Shown one piece after another: positions 15,512-23,370 of a DNA stretch of 64,000 nt (the stretch's first letter is position 1; the number at the start of each line of letters is the position of its first letter). The DNA is taken from contig NZ_JAFCKP010000016.1 of NCBI RefSeq assembly GCF_018130245.1, forward strand, positions 57,501 through 121,500, given 5' to 3'. The position numbers were made by a program, and so were the translations under genes. Source of the DNA: Bradyrhizobium sp. SZCCT0231. GTDB lineage: Bacteria > Pseudomonadota > Alphaproteobacteria > Rhizobiales > Xanthobacteraceae. The notes beneath the pieces are model-generated. The model worked only from the letters and a program-made list of their open reading frames with translations, was not told where the DNA came from and made no database searches.

Positions 15512-17383
15512 ATGAGTGGAAGCGCGGCGGCGGTGATGACGAAGCCCGCCTTTCGCAAGGTCCAGTGGCTCAAGCGCGACATCGACGTCGAGCGCCGCGG
15601 CGACGGCACGGTGGTGCTGAAGTCGCGCATTCCGCTGCAGCCCCACGAGAAGCACATCCCGGCCTCGCTGGCGAAATGGGCGAAGGAAGCACCCGAGCGC
15701 ATTTGGCTGGCGCAGCGCGGCGGTCCGAACCGCGAATGGCGCAAGGTGTCTTATGGCGAAGCCAAGCGCACGGTGGACGCGTTGACGCAAGGACTGCTGA
15801 ACCTCAAGCTCGAGGGACGGCCGGTCACGATCCTCTCCGGCAATTCGATCGAGCATGCGCTGATGACGCAGGCAGCGATGCAGGCGCGGGTCCCGGCAGC
15901 TCCAGTGTCGCCGGCCTACTCGCTGATGAGCCACGATCACGTCAAGCTGAAATATTTGTTCGACCTGATCAAGCCGGCCGTGGTGATGGTGCAGGACGGC
16001 CCGACCTTCGAGAAGGCGCTGAAAGCGCTCGACCTCAGCGATGTCACCGTGGTTCACGTCGCGCGGCCCTGCGACGGCATCAAGAGCGTCAGCTTTGCCG
16101 AACTCGCCGCGACGCCTGTGAGGCCTGAGGTCGATGCGTCGATCGCGGAGATTACGCCGCAGACTGTCGGCAAGCTGCTGTTCACGTCGGGCTCGACCGG
16201 CATGCCAAAGGCCGTCATCAATACGCAAGCGATGATGTGCGCCAATGCGGCGATGATGATGCAGGTGCGGCCGCGCGATCCGAGCGGTCCGATCTCGACC
16301 ATGCTGGATTGGATGCCCTGGAATCACACCATGGGCGGCAACGCCGCGTTCCACCCCATCCTGGTCGATGGCGGCACGCTCTATATCGATGACGGAAGGC
16401 CGATGCCGGGCCAGTTCGAGGAGACGCTGCGAAATCTGCACGAGATCTCGCCGACCTACTACGCCAACGTTCCCGCCGGCTATGCCGCACTTGCGGCCGC
16501 GATGGAGAAGGACGACGCGCTGTGCCGCTCCTTCTTCAGGAACCTGTCGATCATGGCCTATGGCGGCGCGCGGCTGCCGGACGATCTCTACGAGCGGATG
16601 CAAGCACTGGCGGTGAAGACCACCGGTGAGCGCATCGTGTTCTACACCGGCTGGGGCTCGACCGAGACCGCGCCGACCTCGACCGGCACCTATTGGGACA
16701 CCGAGCGCGTCGGCCTGATCGGCTTGCCGTTCCCCGGCGTCGAGTTGAAGATGGTGCCGTGCGGCTCGAAATACGAGCTGCGCCTGCGCGGCGTCAACGT
16801 CACGCCCGGCTATTTCGGCCAGCCGGAGCTGACGCAGAAGATGTTCGACGAGGAAGGCTTTTACTGCATCGGCGATGCCGGCATCTTCGTCGACGACTCC
16901 GACCCGGTGCAAGGCATCATCTTCGCCGGCCGCGTGGTTGAAGACTTCAAGCTCACCACGGGCACCTTTGTGCATGTCGGCTCGCTGCGGACCGATGCGA
17001 TCGCGGCCGCCACGCCAGTGGTGCACGACGCGTTGGTCGCAGGGCAGGATCGCGCCTTCATCGGCCTCTTGGCCTGGCCCAATTTGCACGCCTGCCGCCA
17101 GCTCGTCGGCAATCCCGATTTGAGCTTTACGGATGCGGTGAAGCATCCGGAGGTGATTGCCTGCTTTCGGCGCGGGCTGGAGGCTCACAACCGGGAATGC
17201 GAAGGCGCCAGCAGCCGCATCATCGCGCGCGCCATGCTGATGGTCGAGCCGCCCTCGATCGACGGCAACGAGCTCACCGACAAGGGCTACATCAACCAGC
17301 GCGCCGGCCTGGACCGCCGCGCCGCGCTGGTGGAGCGGCTTTATGCGGATAAGCCGGATCAGGATGTGATCGTGCTGCGATGA
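15512..17383 (+). CDS. Feruloyl-CoA synthetase-like AMP-dependent ligase
   Basis: A 623-residue ANL-superfamily ligase with the layout of feruloyl-CoA synthase: FRKVQWLKRDIDVERRGDG at the N-terminus, A3 motif LFTSGSTGMPKAVINT, WMPWNHTMGGN, YTGWGSTETAP and the late AGQDRAFIGLLAWPN. The C-terminal NELTDKGYINQRA holds the Lys region. It activates an aromatic (phenylpropanoid-like) acid with CoA and ATP. GGGAGAC precedes the ATG. The gene starts 43 bp after the crotonase stop and is followed by three acyl-CoA dehydrogenases, suggesting a side-chain degradation operon. The actual substrate is not proven. Confidence 0.87.
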   Translation: MSGSAAAVMTKPAFRKVQWLKRDIDVERRGDGTVVLKSRIPLQPHEKHIPASLAKWAKEAPERIWLAQRGGPNREWRKVSYGEAKRTVDALTQGLLNLKLEGRPVTILSGNSIEHALMTQAAMQARVPAAPVSPAYSLMSHDHVKLKYLFDLIKPAVVMVQDGPTFEKALKALDLSDVTVVHVARPCDGIKSVSFAELAATPVRPEVDASIAEITPQTVGKLLFTSGSTGMPKAVINTQAMMCANAAMMMQVRPRDPSGPISTMLDWMPWNHTMGGNAAFHPILVDGGTLYIDDGRPMPGQFEETLRNLHEISPTYYANVPAGYAALAAAMEKDDALCRSFFRNLSIMAYGGARLPDDLYERMQALAVKTTGERIVFYTGWGSTETAPTSTGTYWDTERVGLIGLPFPGVELKMVPCGSKYELRLRGVNVTPGYFGQPELTQKMFDEEGFYCIGDAGIFVDDSDPVQGIIFAGRVVEDFKLTTGTFVHVGSLRTDAIAAATPVVHDALVAGQDRAFIGLLAWPNLHACRQLVGNPDLSFTDAVKHPEVIACFRRGLEAHNRECEGASSRIIARAMLMVEPPSIDGNELTDKGYINQRAGLDRRAALVERLYADKPDQDVIVLR

Positions 17384-17402
17384 GTGAATACTCTCTCCAA
17401 TC

Positions 17403-17504
17403 GTCATTCCGGGGCGCGCGTAGCGCGAACCCGGAATCCATCGGGCCGCAAACGTGTGGCGAAATGGATTCCGGGCTCGCGACTTCGTCGCGCCCCGGAA
17501 TGAC
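17403..17504. repeat. Palindromic intergenic repeat, family A copy 2
   Basis: Perfect 16-bp terminal arms, GTCATTCCGGGGCGCG (17403-17418) and its complement (17489-17504), with inner arms built on CCCGGAATCCAT. It lies between cotranscribed genes. Confidence 0.85.
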
Positions 17505-17526
17505 AGCAAGAAAAAGGTAGCCCGCC

Positions 17527-18654
17527 ATGAACTTCGATTTCTCCGACGATCAAAAGCAGCTCCGCGACCAGGCGCGCAAGTTCCTCGCGGAAAAGTGCCC
17601 GCCCAAGGCGGTGCGCGTCGTGCTCGACGGCAAGGCGGCCTATGACAAGGAGCTGTGGAAGGGCCTCGCCGAGATGGGCTTTCTCGGCGTTGCGATTCCC
17701 GAGGAGTTCGGCGGCGCCGGTGCCGGCCATCTCGAGCTTTGCGTGATCGCGGAGGAGATGGGCCGGGCCAATGCGCCGGTGCCGTTCTCCTCGACCGTGT
17801 ACCTTGCCGCCGAAGCGCTGCTGATCGCGGGCAGCGACGCGCAGAAGAAGAGATGGTTGCCGGCGATCGCCGCGGGCGAGGCGATCGGCACGCTCGCGCT
17901 GTTCGAGGGCAAGGGCAACCCTGCGCCGAAGAACCTCAAGCTCACCGCAGCGAACGGCGTGCTCAATGGCGTCAAGAAGCCGGTCGCCGATGGCGGGATC
18001 GCCGATTTCGCGGTGGTTGCCGCGCGTACGGGATCGAGCGGGCGCGAGAACGACATCTCGCTGTTCCTGGTTGACCTCAAGGCCGGCGGCGTCGAGGTCA
18101 AGAGCCTCACCAATCTCGACCCGACCCGCGGGCAGGCCGAGATCATCTTCAGCGATTGCAAGGCCGAGCCGCTGGGAGCGGCCGGCGAAGGCTGGAGCAT
18201 CCTCACCCAGGTGCTCGACCGGGCAGCGGTGCTGTGCGCGTTCGAGCAGGTCGGCGGTGCTGACCGCGCCTTAGAGATGGGCCGTGACTACGCGCTCGAC
18301 CGCATTGCCTTCGGCCGGCAGATCGGCTCGTTCCAGGCGGTCAAGCACATGCTCGCCGACATGTATGTGTCGGCGACGCTGGCGCGCTCCAACAGCTATT
18401 ACGGCGCCTGGGCGCTCTCGACCAATGCGGCCGAGCTGCCGGAAGCCGCGGCCGCCGCGCGCATCAGCGCGACACAGGCGTTCCAGCACTGCGCCAAGAA
18501 CAACATCCAGGTTCACGGCGGCATGGGTTTCACCTGGGAGTTCGACTGCCACATGTACTATCGCCGCGCCAACGCGATGGCGCTGGGGCTTGGCAGCCTG
18601 TCCTATTGGGAGGATCAACTGATCGATCGCATGCGGAAGAAGAACGCGGCGTAA
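17527..18654 (+). CDS. Acyl-CoA dehydrogenase, PimD-like small subunit type
   Basis: A 375-residue FAD-dependent acyl-CoA dehydrogenase. The N-terminal helical domain starts MNFDFSDDQKQLRDQARKFL, the middle beta domain has NPAPKNLKLTA and DPTRGQAEIIFSD, and the C-terminal domain has RIAFGRQIGSFQAVKHMLAD and QVHGGMGFTWEFDCHMYYRR. It resembles the small subunits of pimeloyl-CoA or steroid side-chain dehydrogenases. The usual catalytic Glu of the C-terminal EGT motif is not visible (YYRRANAMALG), so it may work as a heteromer with one of the next two gene products. It lies downstream of the ligase, after a family A repeat. Confidence 0.85.
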   Translation: MNFDFSDDQKQLRDQARKFLAEKCPPKAVRVVLDGKAAYDKELWKGLAEMGFLGVAIPEEFGGAGAGHLELCVIAEEMGRANAPVPFSSTVYLAAEALLIAGSDAQKKRWLPAIAAGEAIGTLALFEGKGNPAPKNLKLTAANGVLNGVKKPVADGGIADFAVVAARTGSSGRENDISLFLVDLKAGGVEVKSLTNLDPTRGQAEIIFSDCKAEPLGAAGEGWSILTQVLDRAAVLCAFEQVGGADRALEMGRDYALDRIAFGRQIGSFQAVKHMLADMYVSATLARSNSYYGAWALSTNAAELPEAAAAARISATQAFQHCAKNNIQVHGGMGFTWEFDCHMYYRRANAMALGLGSLSYWEDQLIDRMRKKNAA

Positions 18655-18662
18655 CCGTCGCT

Positions 18663-18801
18663 CGTGTCCCGGACGCGGCGCGGAGCGCCGCAGAGCCGGG
18701 ACCCAGGGGCCGCAATGGACCCCGGCTCTGCAGCGCACCGCCATAGCGCGTCTAAGACGCGCGTAAACGCGCTAACGGCGCTGCGCAGCGTCCGGGGAGC
18801 G
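18663..18801. repeat. Palindromic intergenic repeat, family B copy 2
   Basis: Starts CGTGTCCCGGACGCGG and ends with the inverted CGTCCGGGGAGCGA. The middle holds CAGAGCCGGGACCCA and its complement, and an inner palindrome CGCGTCTAAGACGCG. Same family as 4264 and 38499. Confidence 0.8.
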
Positions 18802-18818
18802 AACCGAGAGAGAAGACG

Positions 18819-20063
18819 ATGAACTTCGACGACACCCCGCAGGAAGCCGAGTTCCGCGCCACCGCCCGCGCCTGGATCAGCGCGAACGCGCCGAAGCAGT
18901 ACGAGGAGGAACTGCGCAAATCCTCGCTCGGCCGCACGCAGCTCAAGAACGCCAACATTCTGGAGGTCGCAAAAGCCTGGCAGAAGAAGAAGGCCGACGC
19001 CGGCTGGGCCTGCCTGCACTGGCCGAAGGAATATGGCGGCCGCGGCTCATCGCCGATCGAGCGCGTGATCTGGCAGCAGGAAGAGGGGCCGTTCGGCCAG
19101 CTGTCCCGCATGTTCATCATCGGCCACGGCATGTGCGGGCCGACCATGATGGCGTTCGCGCGCGAAGAGCATAAGCGGACCTATCTGCCGCCGCTCGCCT
19201 CCGGCGCGAAGGTGTGGTGTCAGCTGTTCTCCGAGCCCGCCGGCGGCTCGGACGTCGCGGGCCTGCGCACGCGCGCCGAGAAGGACGGCGACGACTGGAT
19301 CATCAACGGTCAGAAGATCTGGACCTCGGGCGCGCATTATTCCGACTATGGCATCCTCTTGACGCGCACCGATCCGACCGTGCCCAAGCACAAGGGCCTC
19401 ACCATGTTTTTCCTGGACATGAAGAGCCCCGGAGTCGAGGTGCGGCCGATCAAGCAGGCAAGTGGCGCCTCCGACTTCAACGAGGTCTATTTCACCAACG
19501 TCCGCATTCCCGATCATCAGCGCCTCGGCGAGGTCGGCGACGGCTGGAACGTCTCGCTGACCACGCTGATGAACGAGCGCAGTGCGATCGGTGCCGGCGT
19601 CTCGACCGGCTTTCCGGAGCTGTTCGAATATTGCTCCAGCCTGATGCTCGATGATGGGCCTGCGATCGAGGATCGCGCGGTGCGCTCGAAGCTCGCGAAC
19701 TGGGCGGTGAAGGCGAGCGGGCTGAAATACACCAGCATGCGCGCGATCTCGGCGTTGTCGAAGGGCGAACGGCCGGGGCCGGAGAATTCGATCGGCAAGC
19801 TGGTCGCGGGCTCGATGATCCAGGATGTCGCGACCTATGCACTGGACTTGCAGGGTGCGAGCGGTGTGATCAGCGGCGAGGATGGCGAGCTGGCCGGCCG
19901 TTTCCAGGCCATGCTGCTGCGCGCGCCCGGCACCCGCGTCGAGGGCGGCACCGACGAGATCATGCGCAACATCATCGCCGAGCGGGTGCTGGGCCTGCCC
20001 GGCGACATCCGTGTCGACAAGGACGTGCCGTTCAACAAGATCCCGACGAAGGGAAGAGGCTGA
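18819..20063 (+). CDS. Acyl-CoA dehydrogenase, large subunit type (paralog 1)
   Basis: A 414-residue acyl-CoA dehydrogenase. Domain signatures: MNFDDTPQEAEFRATARAWI at the start, CQLFSEPAGGSDVAGLRTRAE for FAD/substrate binding in the beta domain, IINGQKIWTSGAHYSDYGIL, and the C-terminal VEGGTDEIMRNIIAERVLGLP. The residue in front of GT, where the catalytic Glu sits in medium-chain enzymes, is Gly, so the base must come from another position as in isovaleryl- or long-chain types, or from a partner. Length and most motifs match the next gene exactly, a tandem duplication. It probably oxidises an acyl-CoA side chain. Confidence 0.87.
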   Translation: MNFDDTPQEAEFRATARAWISANAPKQYEEELRKSSLGRTQLKNANILEVAKAWQKKKADAGWACLHWPKEYGGRGSSPIERVIWQQEEGPFGQLSRMFIIGHGMCGPTMMAFAREEHKRTYLPPLASGAKVWCQLFSEPAGGSDVAGLRTRAEKDGDDWIINGQKIWTSGAHYSDYGILLTRTDPTVPKHKGLTMFFLDMKSPGVEVRPIKQASGASDFNEVYFTNVRIPDHQRLGEVGDGWNVSLTTLMNERSAIGAGVSTGFPELFEYCSSLMLDDGPAIEDRAVRSKLANWAVKASGLKYTSMRAISALSKGERPGPENSIGKLVAGSMIQDVATYALDLQGASGVISGEDGELAGRFQAMLLRAPGTRVEGGTDEIMRNIIAERVLGLPGDIRVDKDVPFNKIPTKGRG

Positions 20064-20067
20064 AATC

Positions 20068-20160
20068 GTAGGGTGGGCAAAGGCGCGGTACGCGCCGTGC
20101 CCGCCAATTCTGTCGAGAACGAGGGAAGGTGGTGGGCACGCTTCGCTTTGCCCACCCTAC
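20068..20160. repeat. Intergenic repeat, family C copy 1
   Basis: Inverted ends GTAGGGTGGGCAAAG (20068-20082) and CTTTGCCCACCCTAC (20146-20160), with inner CGCGCCGTGCCC and GGTGGGCACG. Other copies: 21457-21552 and 48284-48404. Confidence 0.8.
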
Positions 20161-20188
20161 GCACCGCGCAAGGATTGAGAGGTCTGCC

Positions 20189-21433
20189 ATGAATTTCGAC
20201 GACACCCCGCAGGAAGCCGCGTTCCGCGAGACCGCGCGCAAATGGATCGAGGCCAACGCGCCGAAGGAGCTGCATGCCGAGCTGTCGAAATCCTCGCTCG
20301 GCCGCATCCGGCTCGCTCACCACGACATCGTCGATGTCGGCAAGGCCTGGCAGAAGAAGAAGTTCGCGGGCAACTGGTCCTGTCTGCACTGGCCTAGGGA
20401 ATATGGCGGCCGCGGCGCGACGCCGATCGAGCGCGTGATCTGGCAGCAGGAGGAGGGCGTCTACGGCAAGCTGACGCAGCCGTTCCAGATTGGCGAGGGC
20501 ATGTGCGGACCGACCGTGATGGCCTTCGGCAGCGAGGAGGCCAAGCGCCGCTATTTGCCCAAGCTCGCATCGGGCGAGGAGATCTGGTGCCAGCTGTTCT
20601 CCGAGCCATCAGCCGGCTCGGACGTCGCAGGCCTGCGCACGCGCGCGGAGAAGAAGGGTGACGATTGGGTCGTCAATGGCCAGAAGATCTGGACCTCGGG
20701 CGCGCATTACTCCGACTACGGCCTCCTGATCGCGCGCACCGATCCGAACGTGCCGAAGCACAAGGGCCTCACCATGTTCTTCCTGGACATGAAGAGCCCC
20801 GGCGTCGAGGTGCGGCCGATCAAGCAGGCCAACGGCATGCAGGAGTTCAACGAGGTCTATTTCACCGACGTCGTGATTCCCGACAGCCAGCGGTTGGGGG
20901 CCGTCGGCGAGGGCTGGAGTGTGTCGCTGACCACGCTGATGAACGAGCGCATGTCGATCGGCGCGCGGCTCGCGACCGGCGTGCCTGAGATGTTCGAGTT
21001 CTGCTCCAATCTGATGCTGGAGGACGGGCTCGCCATCGACGATCCCGCCGTGCGCTCGAAGCTTGCGAGCTGGGCGGCGAAGTCGAGCGGGCTGAAATAC
21101 ACCAGCTACCGCACGATCTCGGCGCTGTCGAAGGGCGAGCGGCCGGGCCCGGAGAATTCGATCGGCAAGCTGGTCTCGGGCATGATGCTCCAGGATATCG
21201 CGACCTACGCCATGGACCTGCAGGGCGCGGCCGGTGTTCTCACAGGCAACGACGAGGAGACGGTGCAGGGCCAGTTCCAACAGATGCTGCTGTCCTCGCC
21301 CTCGATGCGCATCGCCGGCGGCACCGACGAGATCCTGCGCAACATCATCGCCGAGCGCGTGCTGGGCTTGCCGGGCGACATTCGCGTTGACAAGGACGTG
21401 CCATTTAACAAGATCCCGACCAAGGGGCGGTGA
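20189..21433 (+). CDS. Acyl-CoA dehydrogenase, large subunit type (paralog 2)
   Basis: A 414-residue acyl-CoA dehydrogenase, the same length as its upstream paralog and nearly identical over long motifs (CQLFSEPSAGSDVAGLRTRAE, GQKIWTSGAHYSDYG, KHKGLTMFFLDMKSPGVEVR). The catalytic region reads IAGGTDEILRNIIAERVLG, again with Gly at the classical Glu position. The start at 20189 (MNFDDTPQEA) is fixed by alignment with the paralog; the longer frame from 20129 would begin inside a family C repeat. The two copies may handle different chain lengths or form mixed oligomers with the 375-residue protein. That is inference. Confidence 0.87.
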   Translation: MNFDDTPQEAAFRETARKWIEANAPKELHAELSKSSLGRIRLAHHDIVDVGKAWQKKKFAGNWSCLHWPREYGGRGATPIERVIWQQEEGVYGKLTQPFQIGEGMCGPTVMAFGSEEAKRRYLPKLASGEEIWCQLFSEPSAGSDVAGLRTRAEKKGDDWVVNGQKIWTSGAHYSDYGLLIARTDPNVPKHKGLTMFFLDMKSPGVEVRPIKQANGMQEFNEVYFTDVVIPDSQRLGAVGEGWSVSLTTLMNERMSIGARLATGVPEMFEFCSNLMLEDGLAIDDPAVRSKLASWAAKSSGLKYTSYRTISALSKGERPGPENSIGKLVSGMMLQDIATYAMDLQGAAGVLTGNDEETVQGQFQQMLLSSPSMRIAGGTDEILRNIIAERVLGLPGDIRVDKDVPFNKIPTKGR

Positions 21434-21456
21434 TGTCTCTCCGTGCCTCGGCTCTC

Positions 21457-21552
21457 GTAGGGTGGGCAAAGCGTAGCGTGCCCACCATATGCAGATGTTC
21501 CGGGGTAAGTCTGTCGGTGGGCACGACGCTTGCGCGTCTTTGCCCACCCTAC
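21457..21552. repeat. Intergenic repeat, family C copy 2
   Basis: Inverted ends GTAGGGTGGGCAAAG and CTTTGCCCACCCTAC. The interior differs from copy 1 apart from the GTGGGCACG arms. It lies between the acyl-CoA dehydrogenase and nitroreductase genes. Confidence 0.8.
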
Positions 21553-21576
21553 GAAGCGAAGGGCACGAGCTGATTC

Positions 21577-22275
21577 ATGGACGCACAAGTGAAACAAAAC
21601 GACCGCATCGGCGTGCTCGAAGAGCTCCTCAGCGAGCGCTACTCCGTCCGCGCGTTTCTTCCCAAGGAAGTCGATCGCGCGACCATCGAGCACGTGCTGA
21701 CCACTGCGCAGCGCACAGCGTCCTGGTGCAACAGCCAGCCCTGGCAGGTCATCGTCGCCAGCGGCGAGGCCAAGGAACGTTTTCGCAAGGCGATCTACGC
21801 CGAAGCCTCGAAAGGCCTCGGCGACGACTACGATTTCACTCCGCCGCGTGAATATGTCGGAATCTACCTCGAGCGCCGCCGCGAGAGCGGCTTCCAGCTC
21901 TACAACACGCTTGGCATCGCCCGCGGCGACAAGGCCGCCTACGCCAGGCAGGCGCTTGAGAACTACAATTTCTTCGGCGCGCCGCATGTCGCCATCATCC
22001 ACACCAACGAGCCGCTCGGCATCTACGGTGCGATCGATTGCGGCGCTTATGTCTCCAACTTCATGCTGGCGGCGCAGGCGCTCGGGCTAGGGACGATTCC
22101 GCAGGCAGCGCTCGCGCGGCATTCCGGCCTGATCCGCCGCCACTTCAATCTGCCCGACGACCGCCGCGTCGTCTGCGGCATTTCGTTCGGTTATGCGGAC
22201 AATGCGCACAAGGTCAACAGCTACCGCACCTCGCGTGCGAGCGTGGCCGAGGCCGTAACCTTCGTGGACGCGTGA
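21577..22275 (+). CDS. Nitroreductase-family oxidoreductase
   Basis: A 232-residue FMN-dependent nitroreductase fold protein. The FMN-phosphate binding start is ERYSVRAFLPKEVDR, with TASWCNSQPWQVIV (SxxNxQPW motif) and late AAQALGLGTIPQAALARH. Such enzymes reduce nitro groups, quinones or enoates using NAD(P)H. It is the last plus-strand gene of the degradation cluster and may be cotranscribed with the acyl-CoA dehydrogenases, from which a family C repeat separates it. Its natural substrate is unknown. A strong hairpin stands between it and the convergent ecfG. Confidence 0.87.
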   Translation: MDAQVKQNDRIGVLEELLSERYSVRAFLPKEVDRATIEHVLTTAQRTASWCNSQPWQVIVASGEAKERFRKAIYAEASKGLGDDYDFTPPREYVGIYLERRRESGFQLYNTLGIARGDKAAYARQALENYNFFGAPHVAIIHTNEPLGIYGAIDCGAYVSNFMLAAQALGLGTIPQAALARHSGLIRRHFNLPDDRRVVCGISFGYADNAHKVNSYRTSRASVAEAVTFVDA

Positions 22276-22317
22276 TCGAGTCTTGTGAGCTCGGCGCCAT
22301 CGGCGCCGGACGCGCGC

Positions 22318-22345
22318 GAAGACGGCCGTGGAAACAGCCGTCTTC
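22318..22345. terminator. Hairpin between convergent nitroreductase and ecfG genes
   Basis: GAAGACGGC (22318-22326) and GCCGTCTTC (22337-22345) form a perfect 9-bp stem with a 10-base loop. No T-run follows on either strand, so it may act as a weak bidirectional terminator. Confidence 0.45.
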
Positions 22346-22375
22346 GTCTCGTCCCGGTGCGATTGACGCCGGCTG

Positions 22376-22924
22376 TCAGCCGCCGCTGCCGCCGATCACG
22401 GCTCGCACGGTCTCGTCGGGGCCGAAATCCTCGGCGCCGTCGACATAGAGCAGCGCGGCGAGCTTCGAGCGGGCGCGGTTCACGCGGCTCTTGATCGTTC
22501 CGACGGCGCAGCCGCAGATCGAAGCCGCGTCCTCGTACGAGAAGCCGGAGGCTCCGACCAGGATCAGCGCTTCACGCTGATCTTGCGGAAGCTTGTCCAG
22601 CGCCGTGCGAAACTCCTCGAATTCGAGATGCGCGTTCTGCGAAGGCTGTGTCTTCAGCGTCTTGGCGTAGTTGCCTTCGGCATCCTCGACCTCGCGCCGT
22701 CGCTTGCGATAGTCGGAGCGAAACAGGTTGCGCAGAATCGTGAACAGCCAGGCCGGCAGGTTGGAGCCGGGCTGGAACGAGTCGATGTTGGCGAGCGCTC
22801 GCAGCAGCGTCTCCTGGACCAAATCGTCGGCGCGGTCCGCATTGCCGCTGAGCGAGATGGCGAAGGCGCGCAGACTGGGCACCGCCGCCAGGATGTCGTT
22901 ACGCAGGGAGTCCGTGAGAGGCAT
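22376..22924 (-). CDS. ecfG: RNA polymerase sigma factor EcfG (general stress response)
   Basis: A 182-residue ECF15 sigma factor. Region 2 has SLSGNADRADDLVQETLLRAL and FQPGSNLPAWLFTILRNLFRS. Region 4 has LDKLPQDQREALILVGASGFSYEDAASICGCAVGTIKSRVNRAR. In alphaproteobacteria EcfG directs the general stress response and is held inactive by the anti-sigma factor NepR until phosphorylated PhyR takes NepR away. The gene follows nepR with a TAATG overlap, so translation is coupled. PhyR is encoded divergently. The activating histidine kinase gene (PhyK type) was not found in the window. Confidence 0.95.
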   Translation of the reverse strand: MPLTDSLRNDILAAVPSLRAFAISLSGNADRADDLVQETLLRALANIDSFQPGSNLPAWLFTILRNLFRSDYRKRRREVEDAEGNYAKTLKTQPSQNAHLEFEEFRTALDKLPQDQREALILVGASGFSYEDAASICGCAVGTIKSRVNRARSKLAALLYVDGAEDFGPDETVRAVIGGSGG

Positions 22925-23157
22925 TAATCCCTCCCATTGTTGTTGTCGTTGGATCCGCCCTCATTTTCCACGTGGGGTGTCGCTCCCGGCGCATCAAGCT
23001 TCTTGATCAGTTCTGCGAACCGATCCGGAACCCCTTGACGCACGACATCGTCGTACATGGCGCGCAACTGGTGCCCAATCCGGGATTGAATCTCCGGAGT
23101 GAGGCCTCCCTTGCCGGGGGTCGTGCTTCTGCTGGCTTGAGACTTGAGATCTTTCAT
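22924..23157 (-). CDS. nepR: Anti-sigma factor NepR
   Basis: A 77-residue anti-sigma factor with the conserved NepR core IGHQLRAMYDDVVRQGVPDRFAELIKKLD cut here into its visible halves: IGHQLRAMYDDVV and VPDRFAELIKKLD. The flanking tails are short and disordered (ends GGSNDNNNGRD). It binds EcfG under non-stress conditions and is sequestered by phospho-PhyR. The start at 23157 (MKDLKSQ) fits the family length; the longer frame to 23241 would add residues not seen in NepR proteins. The stop overlaps the ecfG start by two bases, ensuring balanced synthesis of sigma and anti-sigma. Confidence 0.93.
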   Translation of the reverse strand: MKDLKSQASRSTTPGKGGLTPEIQSRIGHQLRAMYDDVVRQGVPDRFAELIKKLDAPGATPHVENEGGSNDNNNGRD

Positions 23158-23255
23158 GACCTGTTCCACGTTTCCCCGAGTTAAGTGACTGTAAAATCGA
23201 GAGGTTTTCTCAACCGGGAGCCGTTCCCTGGATAGGCACAATTCCAGCTGCGCGA

Positions 23256-23282
23256 AAAAGTTCCCAGCCCGGCGGAACTTTT
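23256..23282. promoter_or_regulatory. Back-to-back EcfG -35 elements between nepR and phyR
   Basis: AAAAGTTCC (23256-23264) and GGAACTTTT (23274-23282) are a perfect 9-bp inverted repeat with a 9-bp gap. Each arm holds a GGAAC-type -35 element pointing outward. The minus-side -10 is poor (AATT region), so the nepR-ecfG promoter here is less certain. Confidence 0.5.
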
Positions 23283-23298
23283 CTTGACCTGATGCGTA
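23274..23298 (+). promoter_or_regulatory. EcfG-type promoter of phyR
   Basis: GGAAC at 23274-23278, a 16-bp spacer, then CGTA at 23295-23298, one base off the CGTT element. It lies about 73 bp before the phyR start and fits the known autoregulation of the phyR locus in this group. Confidence 0.6.
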
Positions 23299-23370
23299 AT
23301 CAGCCCAGCAGGGGAACCCGGGCCCCCCGCGTGACGCCTAGACGTTGGCCCGGAGACGAATGGAGTGGGG

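Noticed and set aside
15458-17509. Long minus-strand open frame of over 680 codons opposite the feruloyl-CoA synthetase-like gene
   Set aside because: It is the His/Arg-rich mirror of a high-GC coding sequence; the plus-strand protein has clear family motifs.
23163-23227. Other GTTCC occurrences as EcfG promoters of nepR
   Set aside because: No AACG or AAC element at 16-18 bp on the correct side.
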